Positions 15,144-23,702 of a stretch of 49,619 bases of DNA are shown here, piece after piece; position 1 is the stretch's first letter, and the number at the start of each line of letters is the position of its first letter. Under the pieces are notes generated by a model. The model ran no database searches. It had not been told where the DNA came from and saw only the letters and a program-made list of their open reading frames with translations. The stretch is taken from contig JAKSNA010000020.1 of the NCBI GenBank assembly GCA_024400295.1, positions 1 through 49,619 on the forward strand, given 5' to 3'. Origin of the DNA: Bacteroidales bacterium (lineage in GTDB: Bacteria > Bacteroidota > Bacteroidia > Bacteroidales > F082). The translations under genes and the position numbers were made by a program.

Positions 15144-16943
15144 ATGAAGATAAAAATTGTCATATTTTACGCTTTTTCGGTGCTGCTGTGCCTTTTGTTG
15201 CAATCGTGCCGTAGGTTTTCGCTATATACCGAAAAGGAGACACCGCTGCATTATTCTGTTCTTCATACAATAAACAACACCATGATGTGCTGTCCCGATG
15301 TGGCACTAAATTTATTAATAGGTGTTTCCGACACTGTTGATGACCAAGGCCTTTCAAAACCGGATTATTACGAATACCAGATACTTATTGCCGAAGTCCT
15401 CTATAAAAATTATTTTTCGCAAACCAACGATTCCGCCATTGTTGAATCGGTGAGGTTTTACGACAGCCTTGCCAATATATATCCCAAAAATGTTGAAGTT
15501 ATTTTACAAAAATCAAGGGCGCATTATTACAAAGCTGTTGGTGAAAGTGAAAAAGATGGTATTAAAAATGCTTGCTCCGACTATATCATTGCATTGAAAA
15601 CAATTGATGAGATAAAAGAAAAAGGCAGGAATTACAATATAGATTATTTCAATGGATTGATATATAACAGATTAGCAAGTATATATTACTACAATGACGC
15701 ATTTAATCTGTCAATCAGTCTTGATAAAATGGCAAATGAATGCTTTGCAAAAAGTAATAGTATACATCCTATCGCATATAATTATCTGTGTATTGCAAAA
15801 ATGTTATCAACAATGGATTTGTATGATGAAGAGGAGAATTACTTGAATATGGCCGATTCATTGATATCCAATGTTTTGAAAATTGAAGACAACCAGCTCA
15901 AGCGAAAAATCCTTATGGAAAGGGCGTTGCTTGCATCTTATAGGGATAATGACAACAAAAAAGCATTGGAATTGGCAAGACAATATATGTCAAAAGCTGA
16001 TGGTGAAGAAGAGAGAGTATTAGGATACACACAACTTGGCGAGATTTTTTATAAAGATTGCCAATACGATTCAGCTCTTTATTATTTTGAAAAGGATTTT
16101 CTTAGAAACCATTATACAATGTTGCATTGCGGCAACCGTATAATAGAGATATGCAAAATTAGTGGTGACAATGAAAAAGCGGCATATTACGCCCCGCTTC
16201 TTGCTGAAGAAACCAACCAGGAGCTTGAACTTACACCTATGAAAGCCGAACTTGTGGCTATGTATGAACAATATGAGGCTGACAAGCAAAAAGCAGAAAT
16301 AAGAGATTTATGGCTCAAAATAATCATGGCGCTTACTGTAGGTATAATTATCCTTGTGGTTGTGTTTTTTGTCGTGTCCAAAATCAGAAAAAGAAAGCAT
16401 TTAAATGAAATCGACATAAAAGATTGGTATATTGACACACTTCATGGTAAGATTAGAAAAATAAATGCAGAACACAAAACTGTGAAAGAAAACCTAAAAT
16501 CGCTTGAAAATCAATCAGTAATATTAAAGGATGCAAAAACTCGCGAGCCGGTTTCTTTTGAGGAGGGAATGCGGAAAATCAAGGCCGAAGAGCTATGCAA
16601 AAAACTGCTCGCGACAACTCAGATACACATCAAAACGACGGTAAAATATCCCGAGTTGACGTTGGGCAACGACGAGCGACTTTATCTTATGGAGTTGTTT
16701 GACAAAGAGTTGAATGGCGCATTGCGGAGCATAATAAAGGAACAACGTCGTCTGAAAAAGTCCGACGAGCTTCTTTTCTGCCTTTACCTCCTTGGCCTTG
16801 ACAATAAACATATTGCCGCCGTCACCGGAAAATCGTATCACAACGTTTTCGTGCGTTCACAGAAATGCCTCGAAATACTTGGCAGAGGCGAAAATTTACA
16901 AGAGGCGATTATTATAGCAATTTCAAAATCTGATATTATATGA
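15144..16943 (+). CDS. Membrane-anchored TPR / HTH regulator
   Basis: This 599-residue protein has a lipoprotein-like signal (LLCLLLQSC, Cys22), a TPR-rich sensor part (residues about 60-380, for example ALYYFEKDF, ALELARQYM), one membrane segment (about 389-413, IIMALTVGIIILVVVFFVV) and a cytoplasmic coiled coil. A C-terminal helix-turn-helix follows (about 545-599, ELLFCLYLLGLDNKHIAAVTGKSY within a longer helical block). This architecture is common in Bacteroidetes regulators next to TonB receptor operons, where extracytoplasmic ligand status is passed to a cytoplasmic DNA-binding domain. It is divergent from the DUF3244-C25-TonB operon and is the obvious candidate regulator. The signal peptide begins at the first ATG, so a later start is unlikely even though the promoter touches the start. 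Confidence 0.85.
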   Translation: MKIKIVIFYAFSVLLCLLLQSCRRFSLYTEKETPLHYSVLHTINNTMMCCPDVALNLLIGVSDTVDDQGLSKPDYYEYQILIAEVLYKNYFSQTNDSAIVESVRFYDSLANIYPKNVEVILQKSRAHYYKAVGESEKDGIKNACSDYIIALKTIDEIKEKGRNYNIDYFNGLIYNRLASIYYYNDAFNLSISLDKMANECFAKSNSIHPIAYNYLCIAKMLSTMDLYDEEENYLNMADSLISNVLKIEDNQLKRKILMERALLASYRDNDNKKALELARQYMSKADGEEERVLGYTQLGEIFYKDCQYDSALYYFEKDFLRNHYTMLHCGNRIIEICKISGDNEKAAYYAPLLAEETNQELELTPMKAELVAMYEQYEADKQKAEIRDLWLKIIMALTVGIIILVVVFFVVSKIRKRKHLNEIDIKDWYIDTLHGKIRKINAEHKTVKENLKSLENQSVILKDAKTREPVSFEEGMRKIKAEELCKKLLATTQIHIKTTVKYPELTLGNDERLYLMELFDKELNGALRSIIKEQRRLKKSDELLFCLYLLGLDNKHIAAVTGKSYHNVFVRSQKCLEILGRGENLQEAIIIAISKSDII

Positions 16944-16951
16944 AAAAGCCC

Positions 16952-17440
16952 CTATTTCGCCGCCTGAAATATCTCCAAATAACTTGGTCGCCCATCCTCT
17001 TCGTCGTAATTCAGCACAAATCCATCCTTATCAACAAGTAACGGAATCGGCATCGCATTGATTTCTCTAAAGTTTTTCAACAGGCTCTTCAGCGTCTTGT
17101 TGGCATCCTTTTTTATAAATAGCGCAAACTGCGAACTTGGACTGAGAATCAATCTGTTATCTGTCTGTAAATCTGCAACGGCATCTTTTTCACCATAATA
17201 AATTATGACAATCCCGACATCGTTTTTCTCCAATCCTTCAAGATAAGGCTTGATGTTGTTCTCAAGCATGTTTTTGCATGCATGGCAATACTTCGCGCCA
17301 ACAAAAATCAATGTTTTGTCATGATTTCCAATCATTTCCGCGATTTGCTCTTTCTCGGATTTTGAAATTCCTCCCTGTCCTGAGCAGGAGAAACAGTACA
17401 AAATCAGCAACAGAGACGCTAATAATTGTAATTTTTTCAT
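16952..17440 (-). CDS. Thioredoxin-fold lipoprotein (CHAC motif)
   Basis: This 162-residue protein has a lipoprotein signal ending in CFSC (lipid Cys19). A thioredoxin-like domain carries the redox pair CHAC at residues 52-55 (IFVGAKYCHACKNML) and the cis-Pro region AMPIPLLVDKDG. It probably acts as a periplasmic or outer-membrane-facing disulfide reductase or isomerase. I use the ATG at 17440, not 17458, because a -7 box (TATTTTTG, 17461-17468) requires some leader and the residues KKLQLL start the signal. It is convergent with the regulator gene, with only eight bases between the stops. Confidence 0.75.
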   Translation of the reverse strand: MKKLQLLASLLLILYCFSCSGQGGISKSEKEQIAEMIGNHDKTLIFVGAKYCHACKNMLENNIKPYLEGLEKNDVGIVIIYYGEKDAVADLQTDNRLILSPSSQFALFIKKDANKTLKSLLKNFREINAMPIPLLVDKDGFVLNYDEEDGRPSYLEIFQAAK

Positions 17441-17460
17441 AGTATTAAGTTTTGACAATG

Positions 17461-17468
17461 CAAAAATA
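17461..17468 (-). promoter_or_regulatory. -7 box of the thioredoxin-like gene
   Basis: The minus strand reads TATTTTTG, 20 bases before the ATG at 17440. Confidence 0.55.
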
Positions 17469-17525
17469 ATAATTTAACATCGAAACACCCGAAAAACACT
17501 AATTTTTTATACCTCAAATTATAAT

Positions 17526-17601
17526 GAACACGAATTTCACGAATCTAACGAATTATTATTGGAGGTTTAATTCGTGTCAATTCGTGAAATCCGTGTTCGA
17601 A
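17526..17601. repeat. Imperfect palindrome built of CACGAAT units
   Basis: Left arm 17526-17555 (GAACACGAATTTCACGAAT...) pairs with right arm 17569-17600 (...ATTCGTGAAATCCGTGTTC) with a few mismatches and a short loop. The same CACGAAT unit recurs as direct repeats at 25437-25515, so it is a dispersed intergenic repeat family. It may also serve as terminator for the aldolase gene, which ends at 17638. Confidence 0.75.
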
Positions 17602-17611
17602 TAATTTTTGG

Positions 17612-17650
17612 AAAAACTAACGACTAAAGACTAGCGACTAATGGCTAATC
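17612..17650. repeat. GACTAA short repeats running into the aldolase stop
   Basis: Degenerate copies of (G/A)ACTAA(C/A) run from the intergenic region into the last codons and stop of the aldolase gene. The array resembles 522-566. Confidence 0.55.
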
Positions 17651-18642
17651 TTCCCGTTGCTCCCCAGCACGTTGATGATCTTATGCATGTAGAGTTCCTT
17701 CATGCGGTCGCGGGCGGGTCCGAGGTACTTGCGCGGGTCGAACTCGGCGGGTTTCTCCGCCAGGGTCTTGCGGATGGCCGCCGTCATCGCCAGGCGGCTG
17801 TCGGAGTCGATGTTGATCTTGCACACCGCCGACTTCGAGGCTTTCCTGAGCTGTTCCTCCGGGATGCCTACCGCCGCCTTGAGGCAGCCGCCGTTGCTGT
17901 TGATGATGTCAACGTCTTCCTGCGGCACCGACGACGAGCCGTGAAGCACGATGGGGAAGCCGGGAAGTTTTTCCTCGACGGCTTCGAGGACGTCGAACGC
18001 GAGCGGAGGCGGAAGCAGACGGCCCGTCTTCGGATCGACGGTGCACTGCTCCGGCGTGAACTTGTACGCGCCGTGTGACGTGCCGATGGAGATTGCAAGC
18101 GAATCGACACCTGTCTTTGTCACGAAGTCGATCACTTCCTCAGGCTTCGTGTAGTGGCTCTCCGCCGCCGACACCTCGTCTTCGACACCTGCCAGGACGC
18201 CGAGCTCGCCTTCAACGGTGACATCGTGCTGGTGCGCGAAGTCAACGACTTTCTTTGTCAGCGCGACGTTCTCGTCGTAAGGTAGCGCCGAGCCGTCAAT
18301 CATCACCGACGAGAAGCCCATCTCGATGCAGTTCTTGCAGAGCTCGTATGAGTCGCCGTGGTCGAGGTGAAGCACTATTTCGGGATGCTCGCAGCCGAGT
18401 TCTTTTGCGTAGGCGACGGCGCCTTCCGCCATGTAACGGAGAAGCGTCTGGTTCGCGTAGTTGCGCGCGCCCTTCGAGATCTGAAGGATGACGGGCGACT
18501 TGGTCTCCACCGCAGCCATGATGATGGCCTGCATCTGTTCCATATTGTTGAAGTTGAATGCCGGGATTGCGTAGCCGCCTTTGACGGCCTTGGCGAACAT
18601 CGCACGTGTGTTCACCAATCCTAAGTCTTTGTAATTTACCAT
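17638..18642 (-). CDS. fbaA: Class II fructose-bisphosphate aldolase
   Basis: This 334-residue cytoplasmic enzyme of glycolysis and gluconeogenesis cleaves fructose 1,6-bisphosphate to dihydroxyacetone phosphate and glyceraldehyde 3-phosphate, using Zn2+. Visible motifs are HLDHGDS with catalytic Asp94 and metal His95, the GELG segment (VEGELGVLAG), SIGTSHGAYK with a metal His, and VLHGSSS with the third metal His. Full length for this type. The last residues (ISH) are encoded by bases of a short repeat array, so the extreme C-terminus may be strain-variable. It is monocistronic, with a -7 box at 18675-18682. Confidence 0.93.
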   Translation of the reverse strand: MVNYKDLGLVNTRAMFAKAVKGGYAIPAFNFNNMEQMQAIIMAAVETKSPVILQISKGARNYANQTLLRYMAEGAVAYAKELGCEHPEIVLHLDHGDSYELCKNCIEMGFSSVMIDGSALPYDENVALTKKVVDFAHQHDVTVEGELGVLAGVEDEVSAAESHYTKPEEVIDFVTKTGVDSLAISIGTSHGAYKFTPEQCTVDPKTGRLLPPPLAFDVLEAVEEKLPGFPIVLHGSSSVPQEDVDIINSNGGCLKAAVGIPEEQLRKASKSAVCKINIDSDSRLAMTAAIRKTLAEKPAEFDPRKYLGPARDRMKELYMHKIINVLGSNGKISH

Positions 18643-18674
18643 GTTATGTGTGTTTTGTGTTGTTTTCCGAAGTG

Positions 18675-18682
18675 CAAAAATA
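18675..18682 (-). promoter_or_regulatory. -7 box of fbaA
   Basis: The minus strand reads TATTTTTG, 33 bases before the fbaA ATG. It lies just after the end of the antiporter gene at 18708. Confidence 0.5.
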
Positions 18683-18707
18683 TATTATTTTTCAATACTC
18701 AACGAAA

Positions 18708-20306
18708 TCATTTGTTTTTTTTGTTCAACAAGTCAAAATCGAAGTTCCAGTTCAGCTTTATCTTCCCATCATTGTGATTTTCAATGTTTTCGATGATTTC
18801 TTCCTCTTTGCTTTCCGAGATGAGAAGTAGATTGTCGCCTTTTTTAAGGTAGAGTTTCCCGTTGGGAATGATATAACGTTCACCGCGTTTCACGATCATC
18901 ACGAGAGTCCCTTTCGGTAGAGGGTAGTCTTTCAGATATGCTTCATTATCAACGGTTTGTTCATCCATTATTGCGTTAAGCTCTTCTGGGATTTCGATTC
19001 CGAAGTTTTGTGGTCCGCTTTCGTCTTTCTCTCCGAGTTTCAGTTTTTTAGCGAAAAACGGAATCGTGGTGCCTTGCACGATAAGTGAAATCAGCGTAAT
19101 GAAGAACACGACGTTGAAGATGAACTGTCCGCCTTCGACGCCTGCCACGAATGGATACGTCGCGAATATGATCGGTGCGGCGCCGCGGAGGCCGACCCAC
19201 GAGATGAACGTCTTGTCTTTCAGTCCGATTTTCTTGAAGGGCAGTAGGCAGAGGAACACCGCTGCCGGACGTCCGATGAGGATGACGAAGACCGCAATGC
19301 TGATGGCCGGCACCGCAATAGGCAGCATGGAATGCGGCGTGACGAGAAGGCCGAGCATGAGGAACATCACGATCTGCACGAGCCATGTGAGACCGTCGAG
19401 GAGCTTGTCGATGCTGCGTCTCTCGATGATTTTCCTGTGGCCGAAAAATGAAAATTCCTTGTTGAAGATGGTTATCTTGATGTCTTGTTTCACCATTCCG
19501 GCGTTGCCCACTATGATGCCGGCGATATAGACGGCGAGGTAGCCGTTGGCCCCGACGAGGTTGCTGATGGAGAATGTCAGGAAGATGAAGCCGATGATAA
19601 GTATCTGGTACAGAGACTTGTTCTCGAGCCGGAGCGCGTTGTGGACCAGGACGTAAATCCTGCCGAAGCCATAGCCGAAGACGACGCCCATGCCGAATTG
19701 CCAGAGGAACGTCGTGATGATTTCGATGACGCTCACGTTGCCGCCGCTGCCGTTCTGTATCACTTGTATCATCACTATAGTCAGCATGTTAGCCATCGGG
19801 TCGTTACTTCCTGATTCGAGTTCGAGGAGCGGCTGCAGGTTGTTGCGCATCTTCATTTTCTGCGACCTGATGATGCTGAACACCGACGCCGAGTCGGTTG
19901 ACGACATCGTGGCGGCGAGCAGCAGCGCGATGGTGAGTGGTATGTCGATGGCCTTCTCGAAGATCACGCCGACACCATAGATGAAGAAGCCGGTGAACAC
20001 CGTTGTCAGCAGCACGCCGGCCGTCGCAAGCACTATGCCTGGGGCGAGGACGGGCTTGATGGCCTCGAACTTCGTGTCCATGCCGCCGGTGAAAAGGATA
20101 ATAGACAACGCTATCATCCCGATGAACTGCGCCGTGTTGTAGTTGTCGAAATGGATGCCGAAGCCGTCCTCGCCGAAAAACATCCCGGCGAGCAGGAATA
20201 TCAATAACGTCGGGACACCGAACCTGTAACCGGTCTTCGACAGCAAGATGCTGAAAATGAGTATTATAGCTGCGAGAAGCAGGAAATTACCAGCCGTGAA
20301 CGTCAT
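18708..20306 (-). CDS. nhaP2: K+/H+ antiporter, NhaP2/CvrA type
   Basis: This 532-residue inner-membrane protein has about 12 membrane segments of the CPA1 Na+/H+ exchanger fold. Visible blocks are LSKTGYRFGVPTLLIFLLAGM, LFTGGMDTKFEAIKPVL, the conserved SSTDSASVFSIIR helix and LELESGSNDPMA with the transport Asp. A cytoplasmic C-terminal RCK_C-like domain follows (LPKGTLVMIVKRGERYIIPNGKLYLKKGDNLLLI). It expels K+ in exchange for protons. I use the ATG at 20306 because the one at 20357 lies upstream of the -7 box at 20343-20350. Confidence 0.88.
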   Translation of the reverse strand: MTFTAGNFLLLAAIILIFSILLSKTGYRFGVPTLLIFLLAGMFFGEDGFGIHFDNYNTAQFIGMIALSIILFTGGMDTKFEAIKPVLAPGIVLATAGVLLTTVFTGFFIYGVGVIFEKAIDIPLTIALLLAATMSSTDSASVFSIIRSQKMKMRNNLQPLLELESGSNDPMANMLTIVMIQVIQNGSGGNVSVIEIITTFLWQFGMGVVFGYGFGRIYVLVHNALRLENKSLYQILIIGFIFLTFSISNLVGANGYLAVYIAGIIVGNAGMVKQDIKITIFNKEFSFFGHRKIIERRSIDKLLDGLTWLVQIVMFLMLGLLVTPHSMLPIAVPAISIAVFVILIGRPAAVFLCLLPFKKIGLKDKTFISWVGLRGAAPIIFATYPFVAGVEGGQFIFNVVFFITLISLIVQGTTIPFFAKKLKLGEKDESGPQNFGIEIPEELNAIMDEQTVDNEAYLKDYPLPKGTLVMIVKRGERYIIPNGKLYLKKGDNLLLISESKEEEIIENIENHNDGKIKLNWNFDFDLLNKKNK

Positions 20307-20342
20307 GACAATCAGGTGTTTTGTGTTTTGAAAAAATCTTTG

Positions 20343-20350
20343 CAAAAGTA
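20343..20350 (-). promoter_or_regulatory. -7 box of the antiporter gene
   Basis: The minus strand reads TACTTTTG, 37 bases before the ATG at 20306. It follows the hsp20 terminator. Confidence 0.6.
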
Positions 20351-20384
20351 ATAACAAATAACTTAAATGTCAAGTTCAAAAACA

Positions 20385-20419
20385 CAAAAAAAAGGTTGGA
20401 GTGATGATGCTCCAACCTT
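20385..20419 (-). terminator. Rho-independent terminator of hsp20
   Basis: A perfect 10-bp stem, AAGGTTGGAG / CTCCAACCTT (20392-20401 with 20410-20419), has an 8-base loop and is followed on the minus strand by TTTTTTTTGTG. It lies 22 bases after the hsp20 stop. Confidence 0.9.
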
Positions 20420-20441
20420 GCGGTTCACGGCAGTGTGCCTC

Positions 20442-20870
20442 TTATGCGATTTCGATTGTCTTCGTGAGTTTCTTCTTCTCTTCCGGCTTGATCTTCGGAA
20501 GCATCACTTCCAGCACGCCGTTCTCGACCTTCGCGCTGATTTCGTCAGCTTTCACAATGTCGGGCAGCGCGAGCGTCTCCTTGAAATGAGCCGTCGTGAA
20601 CTCGCGGCGCAGATACTGCTGCTTCTTGTCGCTCTCTTCGGTGCTGCTCTTCTTCACCATCTCGATGACGAGGTTGTTGTCGCTGTCGATGTTCAGTGTC
20701 AGATCCTCCTTCGTAAGCCCCGGAACGCTCATCTCAATCTTGAATTCCTCCTGATTTTCAATGATGTTCATCTGCGGGCTGCTCGTTTTCGGCATTCCGT
20801 AATTGAAGTTTTCAAAAAGGTCGTTGAACAGTGTCGGGAAAAAATCCGAAGTTCTTTTTGCTACTAACAT
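20442..20870 (-). CDS. Hsp20 small heat-shock protein
   Basis: This 142-residue alpha-crystallin-domain chaperone holds unfolding proteins in the cytoplasm without ATP. The domain starts near residue 35 (MNIIENQEEFKIEMSVPGLTKEDL) and includes LRREF and the conserved AKVENGVLEVMLPK near residue 115. It ends in a short tail with TIEIA, matching the I-x-I motif used in oligomer assembly. A GGAG Shine-Dalgarno-like sequence lies 9-12 bases before the ATG (20879-20882), which is rare in this phylum. It has its own strong terminator. No CIRCE element was seen upstream. Confidence 0.92.
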   Translation of the reverse strand: MLVAKRTSDFFPTLFNDLFENFNYGMPKTSSPQMNIIENQEEFKIEMSVPGLTKEDLTLNIDSDNNLVIEMVKKSSTEESDKKQQYLRREFTTAHFKETLALPDIVKADEISAKVENGVLEVMLPKIKPEEKKKLTKTIEIA

Positions 20871-21236
20871 AATCTAATCTCCTATTTTTTAGTTTTTTAA
20901 CGTTGTTTTTTAACTTTAATCTTTAATCTTTAATCTTTTAACTTTAATCTTTATATTGTTTTCTTGCCATCATTTCCGACGACGCGCCCAATTGGACAAT
21001 TTATATTCCGAAAAAATCACTTTGTTTTCGAAAATACAAACAACTGTCTGACTGATAATGTTTTATTCCGCGAAAATAATTTTTCGTAATTTTTTGATAA
21101 CTGACAAATTTTCCGAAACACTTCTTTTTTAGAACATATAATATGACAAAATGACGGTTTATAAAAATTGTAAATTGAATATTCGGAAAAATAAATTTAT
21201 ATTTTAAAACATTATTCTGTATTTCAAAATAATGTG
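20871..21236. other. AT-rich divergent gap hsp20 / higBA
   Basis: No gene is seen. Bases 20912-20952 hold five or so copies of TTTAATC-type units directly upstream of hsp20. The remainder is AT-rich, and a clear -7 box for hsp20 could not be picked out. On the other side lies the higBA promoter. Confidence 0.5.
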
Positions 21237-21244
21237 TAATTTTG
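21237..21244 (+). promoter_or_regulatory. -7 box of higBA
   Basis: TAATTTTG lies 22 bases before the higB ATG at 21266. The ATG at 21242 lies inside this box and can be excluded. Confidence 0.65.
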
Positions 21245-21265
21245 TGTTTTCAAAAATTTGAATTT

Positions 21266-21562
21266 ATGAGGATTTTTACCGAACAGAAACTGAAGGAATA
21301 CATTGAGAAAGAGCCAAAGTCGAGGACGGCGGTTCAGGAGTGGGTCTCGATTGTCAAAAGGGCTGAATGGAGTTGTTTCGCTGATGTCAAATCGACGTTT
21401 AACAGCGTTGATAGTGTTGGAAATCAGCACTATGTGTTTAACATCAAAGGGAATATTTACAGGTTGGTTGTTGTGATAAAATTCACGATAAAGTTTGTTT
21501 ACGTGCGTTTTATCGGGCGGCATGAGGAATATGAAAAAATCAAGGATATCACTAATATATAA
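21266..21562 (+). CDS. higB: HigB-type toxin (mRNA interferase)
   Basis: This 98-residue protein has the HigB pattern: RIFTEQKLKEYIEKEPKSRTAVQEW at the N-terminus, a central ADVKSTFNSVDSVG, then KGNIYRLVVVIKFTIKFVYVRFIGRHEEYEKI, where the RFIGRHxEY end is diagnostic. HigB toxins cut mRNA on translating ribosomes. The toxin gene precedes the antitoxin gene, as is usual for HigBA and opposite to most type II pairs. The antitoxin starts six bases after the stop. Confidence 0.88.
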   Translation: MRIFTEQKLKEYIEKEPKSRTAVQEWVSIVKRAEWSCFADVKSTFNSVDSVGNQHYVFNIKGNIYRLVVVIKFTIKFVYVRFIGRHEEYEKIKDITNI

Positions 21563-21568
21563 TAAGTT

Positions 21569-21934
21569 ATGACAAAGATTGAGAATGAACAACAGTATGA
21601 ATGGGCGGTTTCAAGGGTGGAGGAGCTTCTTCCGCTTGTGAACGATGACACTCCGGCGGGCGATCCGAATTCGATAGAGTTGGAGCTGCTTTCAAATCTC
21701 GTCGCTGACTACTCCGATGAGCATTTTTCGGTCGGAACGCCATCACTTATCGATGTGATGATTCTCCGGCTGTCGGAGATGAAGCTGACGCAGAAAGGTC
21801 TGGCCGAGTTGTTGGGTGTGAGTCCTTCCCGCGTCAGCGAGTATATGACCGGCAAATCTGAACCTACGCTCAAGGTGGCGAGGGAGATCAGCCGTAAGTT
21901 GAATATCGACCCCGCAATAGTTTTAGGGGTTTAA
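21569..21934 (+). CDS. higA: HigA antitoxin (XRE HTH)
   Basis: This 121-residue partner of HigB has an N-terminal helical part (residues 1-70) that likely binds the toxin. A C-terminal XRE-type helix-turn-helix follows (about 74-118: LTQKGLAELLGVSPSRVSEYM, then TGKSEPTLKVAREISRKLNI) for autorepression at the 21237 promoter. Its last 12 bases overlap the 3' end of the convergent thpR gene. Confidence 0.88.
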   Translation: MTKIENEQQYEWAVSRVEELLPLVNDDTPAGDPNSIELELLSNLVADYSDEHFSVGTPSLIDVMILRLSEMKLTQKGLAELLGVSPSRVSEYMTGKSEPTLKVAREISRKLNIDPAIVLGV

Positions 21935-22492
21935 CTCCCACTTTTTCAACACTTTATAAATCGCGCCTTCAGGCCTCAGTATGCTCTGGAAGAGGATGAT
22001 GTCCTTCACTTCCTGGTGGATGTACGACTTCTGTTCTATTGCCGTGATGACTTTCCAGAAATATTGTTTTTCGCACAGATCTTTGATGCGGCCGAGTGTG
22101 ATGTGCGGCACGAAGTTCTGGCGGTCGCGCATGAATCCGATGCCGTCGAAAGCGGTGAGGACATCTTCTTCCAAATCAAGGAGTTGCGGCGGTGTCTGCT
22201 GCATCCCGAGCCACAGCACACGCGGCGCATAACGGCTGCCGAAGACGCCGGTTCTGTTGAAGTCCATCTCGAAACGTCTGTGGTTCTCAACGACTTTGCT
22301 CACCGCTTCGATGATTTTCGGCTCGTCCTGCGGGTAGGTGTCGCCGATGAATTTCAGCGTGAGGTGAATGTTTTTCGGTATCGACCAGTTGATGCGTTTC
22401 TCGTGCGAGAAGCGCGTCTTCAGCTCGTCGAGCAGCGGCGCGAAGCCGTTGTCTTCTGTCTGTATCGGTATTGCGAGGAAAAGTCTTTTCAT
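21923..22492 (-). CDS. thpR: RNA 2',3'-cyclic phosphodiesterase (LigT/ThpR)
   Basis: This 189-residue member of the 2H phosphoesterase family has both catalytic motifs: HLT at residues 43-45 (NIHLTLKFIG) and HIT at 130-132 (VPHITLGRI). It opens 2',3'-cyclic phosphate ends of RNA to 2'-phosphates. The ATG lies one base after the stop of sdaA, so it is the last gene of an ABC ATPase - sdaA - thpR operon. There is no obvious functional tie to serine breakdown. Confidence 0.88.
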   Translation of the reverse strand: MKRLFLAIPIQTEDNGFAPLLDELKTRFSHEKRINWSIPKNIHLTLKFIGDTYPQDEPKIIEAVSKVVENHRRFEMDFNRTGVFGSRYAPRVLWLGMQQTPPQLLDLEEDVLTAFDGIGFMRDRQNFVPHITLGRIKDLCEKQYFWKVITAIEQKSYIHQEVKDIILFQSILRPEGAIYKVLKKWELNP

Positions 22493-22493
22493 C

Positions 22494-23702
22494 TTATTTC
22501 ATCTGTTGGTATCCGGAGGCGAGTCCGCCTTCTGCTGTCTCTCTATATAAATAAGGTATGTCGCGGCCTGTCTTGTTCATGGTGAGCACGACTTTGTCGA
22601 ACGACACTCTGTGGTGGCCGTCGCTGAATGTGGCGTAGGCGTTGGCGTCCAAGGCGCGTGCCGCGGCGAAGGCGTTGCGTTCGATGCAAGGTATCTGCAC
22701 GAGTCCGCAGACGGGGTCGCATGTCATGCCAAGATGATGTTCGAGAGCCATCTCGGCGGCGTATTCTATCTGTGCGACGCTGCCGCCGAAGAGCTGACAT
22801 GCCGCCGCTGCCGCCATCGAGCAGGCCACGCCGACCTCACCCTGACAACCCACCTCGGCGCCGGAGATAGAGGCGTTCTCCTTCACGATGTTGCCGACAA
22901 GCCCCGCCGTCTTCAGTGCCCTGATGATACGTGTCTCGTCGAAGTTGTAAGCCTGGCTGCAATGGTAAAGCACGGCCGGAAGCACGCCGCATGAGCCGCA
23001 TGTGGGGGCGGTGACGATGACGCCGCCTGAGGCGTTCTCCTCTGCTACCGCGAGGGCGTAGGCGAAGATTAAGCCGCGGCTTCGCATCGAATGCTGGAAG
23101 CCCTGCGCTTTGATGTGATATTGAGCCGCCTTGCGCGGGAGGTTCAGCGGGCCGGGCAGACGTCCCTCGGCGGTGAGTCCGCGCCGGACGGCTTCCTTCA
23201 TCGCATTCCACACGTTTGACAGATGCTCGTCGAGCGAAGCATCGTTCTCGCTCTCATCGACGTATTCCCAATATTGCTTGCCGGTGCGCTCGCACCAGTT
23301 CATGATGTCGGTCATCTTCGTCATCTCGTAGATGTCGTGCAGCCTCGACGGATGTCCTTCCTCCGCCAACGCGCCGCCGCCGACACTATACACGGTCCAT
23401 TCCTCCGTGACGGCACCGTTTTCATCTATCGCCTTGAATGTCATTCCATTAGGATGGAATGGCAATACAATCTTGGCTTTCCATAAGATGATGACTGGAG
23501 CCTGCTGCTCCAATACCTCAATAATCGCCCTGTCGGTGAAGTGGCCTTTGCCTGTGGCGGCGAGGCTGCCGTATAACGTCACCTCAAATGACTTGGCTTC
23601 AGGGTGACGCGCTAAAAACTGCTCCGCCGCGAACCTCGGCCCCATGGTGTGGCTCGACGACGGGCCGTGACCGATTCTGTAGATTTCTTTTATCGTTTTC
23701 AT
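22494..23702 (-). CDS. sdaA: L-serine dehydratase, iron-sulfur, single chain
   Basis: This 402-residue L-serine ammonia-lyase converts L-serine to pyruvate and ammonia. The N-terminal beta part begins [20 protein letters not shown], the family signature. The catalytic part contains [12 protein letters not shown], and the likely [4Fe-4S] ligands are Cys286 (GCQGEVG) and Cys328/Cys332 (CDPVCG). The enzyme is oxygen-sensitive in known relatives, in keeping with an anaerobe. Its ATG overlaps the TGA of the oligopeptide ABC ATPase gene, which suggests serine or peptide uptake coupled to breakdown. Confidence 0.93.
   Translation of the reverse strand: MKTIKEIYRIGHGPSSSHTMGPRFAAEQFLARHPEAKSFEVTLYGSLAATGKGHFTDRAIIEVLEQQAPVIILWKAKIVLPFHPNGMTFKAIDENGAVTEEWTVYSVGGGALAEEGHPSRLHDIYEMTKMTDIMNWCERTGKQYWEYVDESENDASLDEHLSNVWNAMKEAVRRGLTAEGRLPGPLNLPRKAAQYHIKAQGFQHSMRSRGLIFAYALAVAEENASGGVIVTAPTCGSCGVLPAVLYHCSQAYNFDETRIIRALKTAGLVGNIVKENASISGAEVGCQGEVGVACSMAAAAACQLFGGSVAQIEYAAEMALEHHLGMTCDPVCGLVQIPCIERNAFAAARALDANAYATFSDGHHRVSFDKVVLTMNKTGRDIPYLYRETAEGGLASGYQQMK

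Noticed and set aside
17641..18624. Long plus-strand frames opposite the aldolase gene
   Set aside because: Arg/His-rich antisense shadows of a GC-rich gene; the minus strand encodes a full, motif-complete aldolase.
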